64,000 nt of DNA, taken from contig JADNRZ010000010.1 of assembly GCA_015501605.1 (NCBI GenBank), positions 1,240,001 through 1,304,000 of the forward strand. Reading direction: 5' to 3'. The DNA comes from Panaeolus papilionaceus. Its lineage: Eukaryota > Basidiomycota > Agaricomycetes > Agaricales. The notes below the pieces were generated by a model. The model saw nothing but the letters and a program-made list of their open reading frames with translations. It made no database searches and was not told where the DNA came from. The stretch's first letter is position 1. The number at the start of each line of letters is the position of its first letter. A program made the position numbers and the translations under genes. Shown piece by piece: positions 19,157 to 32,662 of this stretch.

Positions 19157-21667
19157 TCACCGCGTGAAATCCCATTCGATCCACTCGCCATACATATTTG
19201 GTCTCTCTCCCCTAATGTAGGCCTCAAACGTCCGCTTAATCACAGTTGACCAATCCAAATCGTCCCTGTCAGGTTCAACTCCGTCTTCCAGTTCAACTGG
19301 CGGTGGAGGAGCAGAGCCACCTGACGTGATCTGTGCATCATCGTCGTATCTAGTGTTGGTGTTGCGTGATGATTGCAAGGCGTCGAGTTTTTCTTTGCGG
19401 AGGTTGGCTTTGGCGATTAATTCTCCCTGCTTGAAGCGTTCGCCAAGGTCAGGGAAGTTACGGGAAGGGTCGAATGGCTTCCACCTAATTAAAATAATTA
19501 CGTTAGAAAGAGATATAGACAGAATGATCAAGGTCTACGCACCAGAAATTATGGAAATGGTATGAATAAGATCCTTTGAAAAATCCTTTTAGACCAAGGG
19601 CGTGAGGCGACGCGCTCTTCTCCTTGGGTGTATCAAACAAGTCGGCGAAGCTAATAATATAATAAGCAAACGACCTGAATAGAATAATAACCGTTGATAA
19701 CTCACTCGGTGAAGTAAGGCTGGGGAGGTCTATCCCTCTGATAATTTTCAGTATTCAACCATGCAGCATCAAACAGTGCATCAGGTAATCTGAGTAACAA
19801 CGGCTCAAGGTGCGCGTCCTTGGTATATCTCGACACCGTCATAGGATGGAAGTCAAGGCCATTCTTCAGCGCCGTCCTGAACAAGAACGATCCAAGAGCA
19901 GAGCCCTTGTTCAGTCGTAGGACAGCCGTGTTGTATTTCTCCAAACGTGACCATCGGTACGCAAACGCTCCCTTCCAGCCCCAGAGCTCTTCCCAGTCTC
20001 GGAGGAGAAGTGTGTCGGCGTCCAAGTAGATTCCACCAAAGCGATGGCACAAAACGAAGCGAGCCATGTCGGAAAGAATGACAGAAAGACGGTCGTATGA
20101 AGACGAAGACTTTGATCCTGTGCGGTTAAGAAGATCGTCATCATCCTTCGTTGACGTTGCATTAGCAGACGAAGTGGTCTGAGCTTTCTCCTTCACGCTG
20201 ATGATATGACCGCCAGAGTTAAAGAGACGCTCACGAAGAGCTCTCCATTCATCCTTGATCTCGGGGACACCGTCCAGCTGCTCTGTCGTGTTCCATAGCT
20301 TGAATTTGATAACGTCGTTAAAGCGGGGATGGAGGAAGGGTGAGGCCCATGGGTTAGATTTGAGCTGTTCAAACATATCGTGGACGGCATTAGGATTGGG
20401 GATAGATGCAGCAGGTCCGGGGTTAATCCAGAGCCAAAATTGTGGGCGGCAGACTTGGGCGTCAGATGGCCATTCCTTGAGGTGAAGACCTGTGTTCTGG
20501 GAATACAAGAACGACATAAGAGCGAGATAGGGCTTGTCGGTGAAGGGACCCGTCCAGAACATATGGTAGACGCGTGGGTTTTCTGGATCACAAGGGTTCG
20601 GTAGCGCTTGGGCTTGCTTATGAGTAAGAGGGACGGGCAGAGCCAGCCGTGGTTCCCAAGTTTCTCCTTTTTTCTTCAAAAGACCATCATTTGGATCATC
20701 TTGTTTGCGAGTGACACCTGGTCGTTGGCGTAATGGGTGCTGCTGCTCGTCCTCGATGGGAAGGGTGTGGGCAATTGTCACGTTGGGGTTCTCGAGATAA
20801 ATATAGCGCCAATCGCGAGACTCGTCGCGTCGAAGTCGTTCACCATTATCGAGACCTCCTCCCATGCGCAGCATCTCTAGACAGTCGCGTACATACTAAT
20901 AAGAGGGAAATGATTTAATACGTCGTGTTCTGGATAGATGTAAAGCCAACACGTACCTTGCCCGTTCCAAAATCACAATGCTTCATAACATGATCCAAAT
21001 CAGCGACACTACCTGGAACAGGCCGCGGAGGGTATGCAACATTAGGTGGGTGACTCTGAATGTCGAGATACACTCTGGGCGCTCCGACACCATGGACTTC
21101 AGTGGTGACCTTGGTACCAGGCGTCCGATTCACGGCGGGTGGTTGACGTGGTGTGGCAGGATTAGCTATTCTTTGTGTCAAGCCGATTTGTGCTGGAACT
21201 AGGGCAATAAACCGGGAAAGAGGAGTCAGGGTCACGTCAATCAATTGAGTTTATGGCGTTGAATTGGGGGGTTGTGAACACGTACTAGGTTCTTGGCTCG
21301 GGTAGTGTCCACTGGAAATTTCCCATTTCCAAATTCTCTGCAAATCCAGGCGACCAAAGACGAGAGTGGGTGGTTCTGCAGGAGGGTCCTGCCAGTTTTC
21401 GCTCCAATCTGAACGACCGAAAGACTTTCTGACGAGTAGAACGGTGAAGAACACTGCCAGACAAGCTGCTGCTAGAAAGAAAGGACCACGCTTCCGTCTT
21501 AGACGATTGAGACGGACGGTGTTGAGAGAAGCGGTATTTGGGACTAGAATACGCAGACGGCGTGTCCTAACACCTGGTATTGCTAGTGAAATTGGTCGTG
21601 TCCAAGGGGTTGCCCTGTGTCGTTCTAGTTTCTCTTCTATTGCAGAAGAATGACTTGGCAAAGCCAT
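19157..21667 (-). CDS. GT32-like type II membrane glycosyltransferase (DXD motif)
   Basis: Predicted 749-aa Golgi-type glycosyltransferase. Exons on -: 21667-21286, 21198-20957, 20895-19706, 19650-19543 and 19484-19157, whose sum is an exact codon multiple. A basic cytosolic tail (LNRLRRKRG) precedes a single membrane anchor PFFLAAACLAVFFTVLLV near residues 62-80, giving type II topology. The luminal domain carries VYHMFWTGPFTDKPYLALMSF and then the signature GGIYLDADTLLLRDW (D-A-D binds the sugar-nucleotide metal), followed by NTAVLRLNKGSALGSF. This is the Gly_transf_sug / Och1-like layout, used by enzymes that add hexoses such as mannose to glycans or lipids. The C-terminus (PPPPVELEDGVEPDRDDLDW) is low complexity. 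It is tail-to-tail with GH7-3. Donor and acceptor sugars cannot be read from sequence. Confidence 0.82.
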
Positions 21668-22792
21668 GTCTTTATTAGAAAATGTTTCTAATAAATTGTT
21701 GAGAAAATAGAAAGAGAAATTAGAAAGGAATTATAAAAAAAGAAAAGGAAAGGAGACTGTAATAGTTGTCAGTCTGCTGTTGTGGTCAACGCTGTACCAA
21801 TGAGAGAGATACTGGCACAGCCACCAATGGCAACTGGTGAAAGTCTGAGGACAAGAGAGAATTTCGGTGGCTGTGTAAAATTATTCACAATCAGACGTGG
21901 CAACAACTAAAAAAAATGATCGTCTTCAGTTTTTTTTTTTTTCTTTATTCCTGTTCAATTCAATTCAAGACATTCTCATTTCAACTTGAAAAGATTCAAG
22001 ACTGCCTCTCTCAACAAAAACACGTCCGTACACCTTCAACAACGACTCGGTGAAAAAAATCATACCGGTCAACCCGGCGCAATAGTCCATTCTTCCGCGT
22101 AACTGCGCAATTCAGTCGTGGAGCTTGAAGGGCTTCTTGAAAAGATGGTAATCAGCCCGAAACTTCCTTTTTCAGATCAACTTGCAAGGCATTAGCACAC
22201 CCATGAAATAAGTCAAAGGTAGTAGCAGGGAGTTCAAGGAGAGAGAAATGCTTGTCCTTGATCTCTACCACAGCACATAATTACCTACCGATTCAGGCTG
22301 ATTCAGGGTTCCGTCGCTTGAACAATGACTTCATTGATGCCCCTCCCTAAGGCTTGGACAAGCCCAAGCCTGAGCTCACCCAAGGCGCTTGTCCCCTCCT
22401 GTCAGGCAGAGATAAGATGACTTTAGAGTTATGGGTCCATATCTCCACGATAACCCGCAAGTGTAACATCTCGACAAGCGTACCTCAAGCTGACTTTCTA
22501 GTGGCAGGGAAGCCCTCGATCTGAATGAAACGCTGCCACGAGCTGAGCGGGCGTTCTCAAGTTTCACTTATCCACGTCAAACTGGCTTTCATATTCTTCT
22601 GATTGCCGTACAACTCGAGTGACGGACGTAGTCTGCACGTCTACCTCGCTCAATCCAACGGAGCCGAAAACACTTTCATCGAGGACCTAGTGTGCATGAC
22701 AAGAAAACTTTCATTTCATGAAATACAGAAAATACTATCAAAAGGAATAAAAAACAATATCAACTACGCACTCGCCTATCTACCTACTACAT
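21668..22792. other. Intergenic between glycosyltransferase 5' end and SerRS 3' end
   Basis: About 1.1 kb. It includes a T-run near 21931-21943 and the glycosyltransferase promoter. No supportable gene on either strand. Confidence 0.55.
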
Positions 22793-24503
22793 CTAAGCCT
22801 GCTTCTTCTGGAGGCCTTTGGGCAGCTCTTTCACGAAAGGAAGGAAGTCACGGCCTTGCATGTATGGTCGAAGAACTTCAGGGATAACGAGACCCTACAA
22901 ATTATGCGTCGTCAGTTATCCAGGTCTAGGAAATAAATGAAGCTAAATTGCTTACATCGGGAGTCTGGTAGTTCTCGACGAGACAGCACAGAGCACGCTC
23001 AGTAGCGCACATGGTTCCGTTGAGCATGTGGACGTAGATCTTTCTTGTCTGATCCTTGTTCTTCAATCCACATCGCACCTCAAGTCTTCGGCTCTCTATC
23101 AAAATAAACCAAGATTAGAAACCATAAAACAAGCAAACCAAAAACCAACTCACGATAATCCGTGCAATTCGAGCACGAAACAAGCTCCTTATACGCCCTC
23201 TGGAATGGGAACCACGCCTCCAAATCATACTTCTGCGCAGCCGCCAAATTCAAAGCTCCCGAAACGATAGCCACAACCCGATATCTCAATCCCAAGCTCT
23301 GATAGAACGCCTCGCTATTCGCCACCATCGTCTCAAACATCTCCCAGCTCTTTTCAGGTTCAGTAATCACAAACTGCTCCACCTTTTCAAACTGATGCAC
23401 CCGGAAGATACCCCACATGTCCCTCCCCGCACTACCCGCTTCCTTCCTAAAGCACGTCGAGTAGCCAGCGTATTTAATAGGCAGCTGCGTCTCGGGGCTC
23501 TCGAACCACTCGTCCGAGTGGAATCCCGAGATGGGTTGCTCAGAGGTGGCGATGAGGTACTTCTCGTCATCAGCTGCGATGACCTTGTACAATTCCTCAT
23601 CAAACTGATCGAGCTGGGCCGTCTTGGCCATTTGGTCCTTGTTCATGAAGAAGGGCGGTTGGATCTTTTTGTACCCGCGTTTGCGGAGGAAGTCGAGGCC
23701 GTAGGCGATGAGGGCGTGGTTGAGGTCGACACCGTCGTTGGTGAGGTAGTAGCCGCGGTGACCGGCGATTTTGGCACCTGGTAACGCGTAGATTAGTTTG
23801 TGTGTTTTTTCGGTCATCATTTTATCGCTCGTGCATACCGCGATCGAGGTCCATTGCGTCGAGGCGGAGGAGAACCTCGTGATGAGGAAGGATACCCTCG
23901 CGCACAGCGGGATCGGCTTGTTCGCCTGTAGAATCCCATATCCGGAGAGTGACATTGTCATCCTAAAATCCCGAGCTTATCAGGTTGGTTTTGAATTGAT
24001 GACACGGAAAATTGACCCACCTCGGTAGTGCTAATTGGGACATTCTTGCCGACAATGTTGCCAACGGTGCAGGCCTTCGCCCTCATGAGAGCCTCAAAGT
24101 CCTTAGCCTCCTTCTTCTTAGCATCGACCTGAGCGTCGAGCTCCTTCTTTTGCGCGACGAGGTCGTCCGCGTTTTCTTTGGCCTATAATTTAGATAAGAT
24201 AACGCCGAAAGATGAAGATGATGACGGCTCGAATGCGCACTTTCTTTCTCGTCGTAATGCTCTTCTGAATCTCGTTGATCTGTTTGCGCATCACATTCAT
24301 ATCATAGTCCACTATAAGTCGAACAGTTAGTTATGTGTACTCCGACGCTATAATGCAAACCACGTACTCTTAACCCAATCAGTGTACATCTGAATGATCT
24401 CATCGACCAACTCGACCGAATGGCCTCTCTTCCGCTGCGACTCCCTGATCTCCTCCGCGTTCCCTCCCTTGTTGTCAATAAATTGCAAAATATCCAAAGT
24501 CAT
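22793..24503 (-). CDS. SES1: Seryl-tRNA synthetase, cytosolic
   Basis: Class II aminoacyl-tRNA synthetase charging tRNA-Ser (and tRNA-Sec where present). The start [20 protein letters not shown] at 24503 is the eukaryotic SerRS N-terminus. It is followed by the long antiparallel coiled-coil arm ([17 protein letters not shown], then [19 protein letters not shown]) that grips the tRNA long variable arm. Catalytic pieces: [18 protein letters not shown], motif 2 around [25 protein letters not shown], and motif 3 [18 protein letters not shown]. The end is [19 protein letters not shown] with stop TAG at 22793-22795. The C-terminal lysine-rich tail is short. Multiple small introns split the arm and core. 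It is divergent from the gene at 25454 across a 950-bp shared upstream region. All class II motifs are intact. Confidence 0.93.
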
Positions 24504-25453
24504 CTTTGAAGCAGTAAAGTCGAACAAAAGTTATCTCTATCACTTGGTGTTGCAGTATGCGATCACAGAAAGTTAGAACGATTATAACACAACGATCGAG
24601 TCAGTTACAAAGTCTCCGAGTCATAGAAGTGGATACACACCTGTGCAGAGCTGAATTGAAGGCTGTGATAAGTCTCCGGTTTTATCTGAGCAGCCCGTTA
24701 GTGGTGCGCGTTTAGATGAGAGTGGATTTTGATTTTTTTGACCAAATGCGGTGACTCGATCGATTGGCTGTTATGTAAGCTATACGGCTATTTTGGGATA
24801 TGGTGGGTTAGATAGGGGCTGTGAATTATTTGGATTGTAAACGTGTCCGTATTATTGCTTTTGTTCGGAAGTGTATTTCAAGAGCCACTTGAGTTGTCGT
24901 TTAACTGAGATTGTAAGGAGTTTTGAGCGTTGTGAAGGGCGGTTATTATGAAGTCAGGGTATTGCTGCAAGTTCCTCGGTTTATCCGACAATACACCCCC
25001 AATTCTGGGCCATACAATACACTCTTGACAGGACAGTGCTCATTGTAGTGTATAGTACTATCACTCCTGTGGTGAAGTTACAAAAGCGACGCTGTTACAT
25101 TTCCACGTCAAATGTAGACTGACAACCCGAGGTAGCTAATACAAAGAAACCTCACTTTGTATCCAATAAATCTCCATCACTATTATTACTCTTCAGCACT
25201 ATAATGTACATGGCCGTTATAATTGTCGACGTCAAAGTCCAGCTAGATACAAGAATGGCTTTGTACTTGGATCCCCAAATAAGGAATGAACCAATTAAGT
25301 CCAAACACAGGGCCGGATCACGGTCGCGTTGATTTGTCGCAAGGAACCAAGTCAGCTGGCAATTTCTCGATTGGAATTTTGTTTCTCCACACTCATCTAG
25401 CCATCTAGCCTCTCCCCCTTTATTTGAGCCACGTAGCGTCCCCCTCATAAATT
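24504..25453. other. Divergent promoter region between SerRS and the 25.4-kb gene
   Basis: 950 bp between head-to-head genes; must hold both promoters. No gene or clear TATA box seen. Confidence 0.5.
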
Positions 25454-26366
25454 ATGTTCAACCTCATCAGACGTATTTCTTATGGTGTTATTCCACGTCC
25501 AGATAGGCCATGGGAGGAGGATCGTAAGTTTTTTTTATTTTATTTAAGTTATATTTTTCATTCCGCGTCCAAAGTCAAATATCAGCTTTGCATAATCTTG
25601 CCTGCCGCTAGTCGTTCATAAAACGCGTGTAAATGTTTTGCAAAAGCGGAACGACACGACTTTTGGCTGTTCTCATTAACTTATTTCCGGTCTTGACTTG
25701 ACCTTCACCACACCCTTCACATTACCCTTTACGATATATTTCATTCATTCATTCAATGTGCTGATCGCGTTTCATTTGTATGTTTTTATAGCTACTTCAA
25801 ACGCGCCTCGCACTCAGAGAAAGCGGCGCTTGAGCTCAACAGAAAGGGATGCGGATGGTGACGATGACAAGCTTAACCAGAAGAAGCTCAGAACAGACAG
25901 CGAGACTCCTTCAGTGGCAGACACTTCTGCTGCCGGCACCTCAGTCTCAGTTCCACCACCCCAAAATGAGACTCTAGAGGTCAAAGAAGTCACTCAGGGC
26001 GTCGAGGAGGTCGACTTGGAGGACAAGCAGGAAGAAGGACTGTCTGATGACCAACCTGCTCCTGAGAGTGTACCTCTCCCAGAAGACACCTCTGGCGAGC
26101 TCGATGACCCCGCTGATGATGAGAATGCTTCATCTGCTGCTTCATCAAGGCAACACAGTGCTGAACCTCAGCAAGACGGTTCAGATGTTACGACCAGCAA
26201 GGCCATCGTCGTCGATCAGGATGAGGAGGCCCCATCTGCTGCAGTGCATGATGCCACGCTGTCAGAGAAGAGCAAGACCGGCAAGCAGGAATCAGTCCAT
26301 TCTGCCGAAGTAGAGTCGCCTACAGTCGACTTATCCCACCATGACACGACTACGACCAAGGACTGA
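25454..26366 (+). CDS. Small disordered acidic protein of unknown function
   Basis: Predicted 214 aa. Exon 1 is 25454-25523 (MFNLIRRISYGVIPRPDRPWEED). A comparatively long 268-bp intron follows, then exon 2 at 25792-26366. The acceptor at 25790-25791 keeps the frame and joins DPTSNAPRTQRKRRLSSTE. The short N-terminal segment looks amphipathic and probably conserved. Next is a basic patch RTQRKRRL that could act as a nuclear signal. The remaining roughly 160 residues are Glu/Asp/Ser-rich and low complexity (EEVDLEDKQEEGLSDDQ, ADDENASSAASS). I recognise no domain. Exon 2 can also be read upstream through the intron from an ATG at 25698, but that adds a Phe-rich leader typical of intron sequence, so I prefer the spliced start. 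Confidence 0.6.
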
Positions 26367-29300
26367 GAGCAAGGGTGATTAAACCCCTCTGTTTCTCGTC
26401 CGTTTACGACCATTCCATCTCTTGGATATTCTTTATTCTTGTGCTTTGCTTGAATTTGATACCTTTTGTACGTTTGGATTTTCCTTATATTCTTAATCTT
26501 CTCTCGGTTGCTATTATTACCTTCCTATCTATATTGCTCTCCCCAACGAAATCAACACACTCCTTTGGTTCCCCTGCTTGTGTTATTTTTTGTTTGCATC
26601 TTTTCCAGGATTTGCTAATTCAGCTATCTGCACATTGATGTCCTCCTGCCTGTTGTTATTACTTACCTGCTGTACTATTTGATATCCACTTTTTGACAAC
26701 TCGCTCCTTGACCCTATCCAACCCATCCAACTTGAAATAATCTTTTTTCACTCCTTTGGCTTTTGCTTTTTTCATGCTCCGCAAAATACCCACTCTATCT
26801 GTCTCCATACTACAAGCTCGCTTTCAGTTCATTTTGCTTTGAAATTTGTCGACATGCTTTGATCCTTGCTGTGCCGCTTCCCTTATCTACCCCTCAGTCG
26901 TCACCGGTATCACAACCTCCCATCTAATGCCTCTCAAATCCCACAAAACCCTGATCATGATCGAGTTGGCGTGTTTATCAGACGAGGCTTTTGTGTGCTG
27001 ATAACCCCCCGGCGTCACAGCACCTCGACTTTCGCGGAACATACAGACACGCTTTCCTGCCACCCTCCCATTCGCCATCACGAATCCTTCCTCTGTTCCT
27101 CTATCTATAAATCAAGGTTATTTCAACCAATCTGCAGCTTCACTGCGGGCGCAGACTCACATACATTTCCTCTGTTCGTGTCACCTCTGAGAATTGCACA
27201 TAATGTCTATTTTCATCTTGCGTCATACATCGTACGTACATGTAACATATGTAAAATGTTCGTCTCGCGTCTTCTGTTTTTCATTTGCACCGTGCCAGTG
27301 GCGGTGATGTGGAAAAGTATACGTACTCTAGGGCTGGTTGGCGTGCAAGGGGAGAATGTGTCCCGAAAGTAAACCAAGTATCTATGTACGTCACCGTGTC
27401 CTTCAACCCTTTCTTTTTTTACTTATCTCTGACTCGTCTCCTATGACAGCGCTGTGTATACTACACTATTCAGATTCTATTTTATCACTCTCGAGTGCAT
27501 CACCCAGTAAACATTGCTCTTGCTATCCTGGTACAGCATGTCACCCCCCGTCCTTAATGAACGGACTTGTCACGCCCGGAAAGCACAAATCGATAGCCCG
27601 TCTAGGTGATCTCTTCCTTTACCTATGGACATTGACATGTTCGATCAGTGCCTCGTTTTCTGCTCATCCTTATCTCGCAGCGTCATGCGTGCTGACTTGC
27701 TGACTTGCTTACAGACTAATGGACTGAGGACCTCGTTGTTACCGAACTTTTGAGTCCCGCAAGACGTAGTCCTGGTCAGCTGCCAGGTCAGCTTTTTAAT
27801 TGTGTTCAAGAGGATTAGAACATGGGGATGTTCTGTGAACGGGGTTGAACTTGAAATTGAACTTCAAGTTGAAGAACACCAGTACTAGTACCCCATTTTG
27901 GTCTTTTCACTTGTTCACGTCCGTCGGGGGTCAGCAAAATGTTGAAGCATATTTGGCTGTACTTTCGCAGCTGTCGCTGAACAGTCTAGCTTAGCTCGAG
28001 CCCTAGGCTGTACCAAGCGGATAGCCTGAGGACTCGTCACTGCGATTGTGATGACGATCGACCTATGATATGCATTCCTCCCATGTCATTTAAACCAACC
28101 TGTCGTCAGCGAACGATCTAGTAAGTACGCGTATACATTTTTTTCTCAATACGGCGATCGCTGGTTTGACATACACCTGATTCCGCCAGTGGGACAGGAC
28201 ACAAGTGTCACTATCATCTATGTACATGTCATGATCAATGTCGTGCCCCAGGGTCATCGTCTACAACGGACTGTGGACCTCGTCGGTGTACGCAACAACG
28301 TCGGATAAATTACGCAAAGTACAGAAAATCAGCGCAGAATTTATTAAACCCCCGGAATTGTTTGTGAGGTGTCCATGTCTATTTCTTGTGCATAAAAGAC
28401 TAAAATTCAGGGAATAGTCCACGGTGCAAGGCACAGAACACCCCGCAATGCGATTGATGTAGTTGGCCACGATGGCGGACGAGTAGGAGTTTGAATTCTT
28501 TTTTTCTTTTTTCGAAAAAAGCCCTGCATTTTTTCCTCTCCGCTGTATACATACATAATTTGTCGATCTTAACATCAATTAAAGAAGATCGACTCGGAAG
28601 GCGGAGCAGCGGCGAGCGGAGCCACATTCGATGGGGGTCGATTGGGTATGCCGTCGTCTCTTTTGGTGGTACACCACCCTTGTTTTTCCTTTTTTTGTTT
28701 TTGTTCATTCGTTGGTCTTAAGGGTGGCGGGTAATGAGAGGATGAGAGTCTGCACTATCTATCCGGAACTACAGCACTATTTTGAGATAGGGGTCGGACG
28801 TTGATGTGGGGGGTTGTGTGAGGTGGCTGGTGGCGAGGGGATCAGCGGTAATTATAGTGCTTACTATCCTGTTCCTTGCTTATTTTGAATGTGGGCCTCA
28901 TTCCAATCTTCCATGACCCACTCGCTATGAGGGGTTTGGATGTAAATATTCCAAGGGGTGTCCGTGTCTGTAACTCTCCCTTTTGGTTGGTTGGAGGCTC
29001 CGAGTGTCGTTCAGAGTGCCATTACACTGGTACGTGCACTTACCTTCTGGTAACCCCAAGGATTGTTTAGACACTGTGTCTATGGCCTTTCTTGAATCTG
29101 GGTTTTACAGAACGCATCGTAAGTCATGCTGAGTTCTTCCACATTCAGAATTCGCCGTGTTAAATTCCTTCCATTGTCTAGTAGAGATCACGGTGCTTGA
29201 CAAGAGCTTCTCCTGTGATTGGTGGGGCGCAAACACATCGAAGAAAAGGTCTGTATACTAGACTGGTCGTGTCATGTAACAAAGAACGGGACCAGTGGAG

Positions 29301-32300
29301 TATCAGATGAGCCCTTTTCTTCGTTGGTCTGATCCTTTCGAAACCCGACCTCTTCTAGCACCTTGCTGCAACTTCGACCGCCCCATACGTCACAGAATTT
29401 CGATTCGAGTGCGTATGCACACCGCGAACAGCAACACCCCAGCTCCATCCATATTCCACCACTTGCATGAATGTTACACGAAGCTGCACTGGAGCTACAA
29501 ATAAAATGCGCACCCTCGACCTTAACCAATCAACTAGTAACATTAATCACGAAGATATCGCGTGGGGGATCAGCATTCGAGCATCCATGATGCACTCAGG
29601 CTCGCGCACATTGACAATCTATTGACCGCATTCATATACTTACGACTGCGGCTTCTTAATTTTCGGCATACAGAAATAGCACTATGTGTCCAAGATAGCG
29701 TCTCCTCGGGATAACCTCGCTTCATCACGACGCAAATACGCGCCTGTTGTGTATGGCTCGGGAACGGTCGAAGGTTGTCTGCGAATGGACGAGCGTAGGA
29801 GTACTCGCTGAAGCTTTCAACGATTAACTCCACCGCCTGGAAAGCTTTATCATAGCTCAAAATTCGGACCGGATGGGACTATGTCGCTCAGGCGGCTCCC
29901 GCAACCGCCTTACTAGAAGTAATATCGCTTCGGTACAACTCGCCCTGCGACTGTACACTATGGTTTTAAAGTTGATGTTGCCAAAAGTCCCTCTGCGCAT
30001 CCTCATCTGAGAGGTTCACGCGGGCATATTCGTCTGCGTATAATGGAGCACGACGAAAAATAACCCTGAAACCAATTCCACAGACTTGCGCTTGTTCCCT
30101 TCATATACATACTTACTCGAAATTCATTTCGTCTTTCTAGATAACGGTGGTGGCTCAAATTTTCACGGTTTAATATCATCTGGATTCTTACGTTGGGGCT
30201 TTTGAGTTCGTTCATTCATTTGAAGTCAAGTTTACAGATTTCTGAGCTTTCCACTTATCTTTCCATCCAGGCTCGCTTGGGGTATGTGTCTGCTTAGTTA
30301 GGGAAACCCTCGACCCCAATGGCAACTTGCTCGAGACATGTTCCGAGCTGAATTCAGTCTTAACGAAACTCAGGCTCACTACTGTCCCATTTCGAAAGCT
30401 AGAAGCCCGTCATGAAAGAACAAAGAAGGTACCTCAAAACTTATAGCTTATTTAGCATGTACCGAGTGGGAGGCTGTATCGCTTTCACTGCTTCCTCTCG
30501 TTCTTTGAGTTCAGAAAAGGCAGTCATCTGGCTGCTTAAATTACCCATATCTCTTCACGAATATGAGGGTGTCATTTTGTCCTGCTCATTCTTCACTCGC
30601 TTAATCTCCTCTACATGGTCAACATAGCTGAACTCTTTACCCACATACACACTCGATCGCTATGTTGGCAGTGACGGCATTGAAGATGTTATGCGGCATG
30701 TCCTATCGCGACTCCCAGGAGGCTATCTACGACTATCTGGGCAAAGGGATGCAGCTGACATGCAGCCTCGTGTCAGCACTCACCGCCACGCGTCCGTCCA
30801 TTGTTAAACCTTTACCGGTCTGTACCCTCCAATGGGGGTTTTATTTCGAATCTTCTCGTCGAACGATCCCGTTTCTTTGACGTTCATCGCTTTGGGGTGA
30901 TGCTCGCACTCGCAGCAACTCCCGGGTCCCCGTCCAAGGTCTATGTTTCTATGATGGAACGGACTGCAACCTAACCCACTGCGGCGGCGGTCGGTCTTTG
31001 GGTCTTGCTTTGTGGTCTCTTTCGTGAGCCGCAATATGGCTCCGAGCTCCACTCAGACAGACAGACGTCGAATGTGCTTGGCTGTTGAAAATCTCTGTCA
31101 TGAGTCTCCCACTGCTCATGTTCCGTGGACTTTACAGTAAAATTATATCGAGCAACGCTTCCGGAATAGCTCTAGCCCTTTATGCCCATTGTTTTACTCA
31201 AACTTTCTACTGTTTTTCGTGGGATGCTATTTGTATTCGAATCTTCGGGAGCGTGCTAATTCAAAACATCCCCTACATTGTTTCAAAACGCCTCGAATCA
31301 CCTTCGAGCTCGTTGGAGATCTATTTTAGCTGGACCGGGTGTGTGATCATCAGATAGGCACTGCTGACACTGATAGGCATTATCTGAGCTTTCCCCGGAC
31401 AATGCGACATGTGTTTAGATATAGAACAAGGGGGGGGGTACGCGCCACGCTCATTTCAGCGATAACATAACAGTTGTAGTTTCATTGTCAATGTTTTCAT
31501 TTCATATCTTGAATTGAATGTCATTGAATCATTGATTGACATGGAGTTATGGTCTAGTTCGCTACGCGTGTTATTAACAGTATTTCATTCTGTAGCATGC
31601 GTTCGATGGGAAATGTGGTGGTGTTGGAGTTCTCAGTCACAGCGAACATTCTGAGTCGTACAAACGAAGAGTACTGTAGGGGTTGTACCTCGCAACGAAA
31701 ATAGTTGGAAAGATATACTTACATGCAGCCGCACGAGCCTCGCAGTGTCTCATCTCGAAACAGTGTTCGTTTGGAGGTGCCGAACGTCTGGCAGCAGTGC
31801 TGTCTGATCCGCCTCGAGGCAAGTGATTCAAGATGTGACGCATCATGGCAATCAATGGGGGCACGATGTTGCTTCGGAGATGCTGCCTGCAGGCATGATG
31901 TATCATGTTTTTCCCCTATCTTATGCTAGAAACGCGAATATGAAAGGAAATACTGATCAGCAATCCCGGCACAAAGGGAATCAGAACCCAGGGAGGGGTC
32001 CTGACTTGGCTCGATATGGTCGTTCCTCTAGATGGACCGGAAAGGTATCGGTCCCAGGCAGGGCTGGGAAAAAATAAGCAGTGAAGGAAAAGAGGGAGTG
32101 AGGTGTATGTATGTATGTATGTGTGTTACACTCGTTAATGATGCACGTATCGAGTAAGGTAGCCTATGCCATGCGATGTGCTATATAACCCTTCATTGCA
32201 GCATCGAGGTTCCAATTTTTGCATCTCCCTCCCTCCTTTCAAGCCGGGTGTCTTTCATAAGATTTCGTGAAAGAGCTTAGTATCTGAGTCGCATGCACTC

Positions 32301-32662
32301 AGGTAGGTTGCTACAATTCAGATTGTAGCTCTCGGACGACCATCGCAGCACGGCGAACTTTACGAACTTTACGCACTATTATCAGCCCCTTGGAGCCACA
32401 GCCGTTCCTTTCACTCGTAAGTCTGAATGTCCCGCTACTTCTCGATTCCTTTGACGGCAGTGCTACCTTCTCGACTCATCATATTATGGCACTTCTTCAT
32501 TATCCATTGGATATAGGGGGAGATAGCTGGGTCATGCCGCAAGCGACGCAGCATCCCAGTCCCTCTAACTTTGACCCCCGTCCGCTGTTTCTTACATTTC
32601 GAACTAAAAACTGATTAAAGCCCACAGGAATCTTATATTCGATCATAGACGAATAATCAACG
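26367..32662. other. 6.3-kb gene-poor region
   Basis: No open frame here has a recognisable domain, signal peptide or consistent splice structure. Items seen: a pyrimidine-rich 3' flank to about 26850, a TTTTTTCGAAAAAA palindrome near 28506, a G run near 31431, and a TATG/TG microsatellite at 32104-32126. It could contain non-coding RNA genes, decayed transposon or untranslated leader of the next gene. Confidence 0.4.
32104..32126 (+). repeat. Short tandem repeat (TATG)n
   Basis: Four to five TATG units followed by TGTG, about 540 bp before the next start codon. Confidence 0.6.

Noticed and set aside
25698..25791. Unspliced ATG start for the 25.4-kb gene
   Set aside because: The leader is Phe/Thr-rich intron-like sequence; splicing from 25523 to 25792 gives a cleaner N-terminus.
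26866..27372. 168-aa frame on +
   Set aside because: No domain, many rare-looking residues, no promoter or splice context; likely chance.
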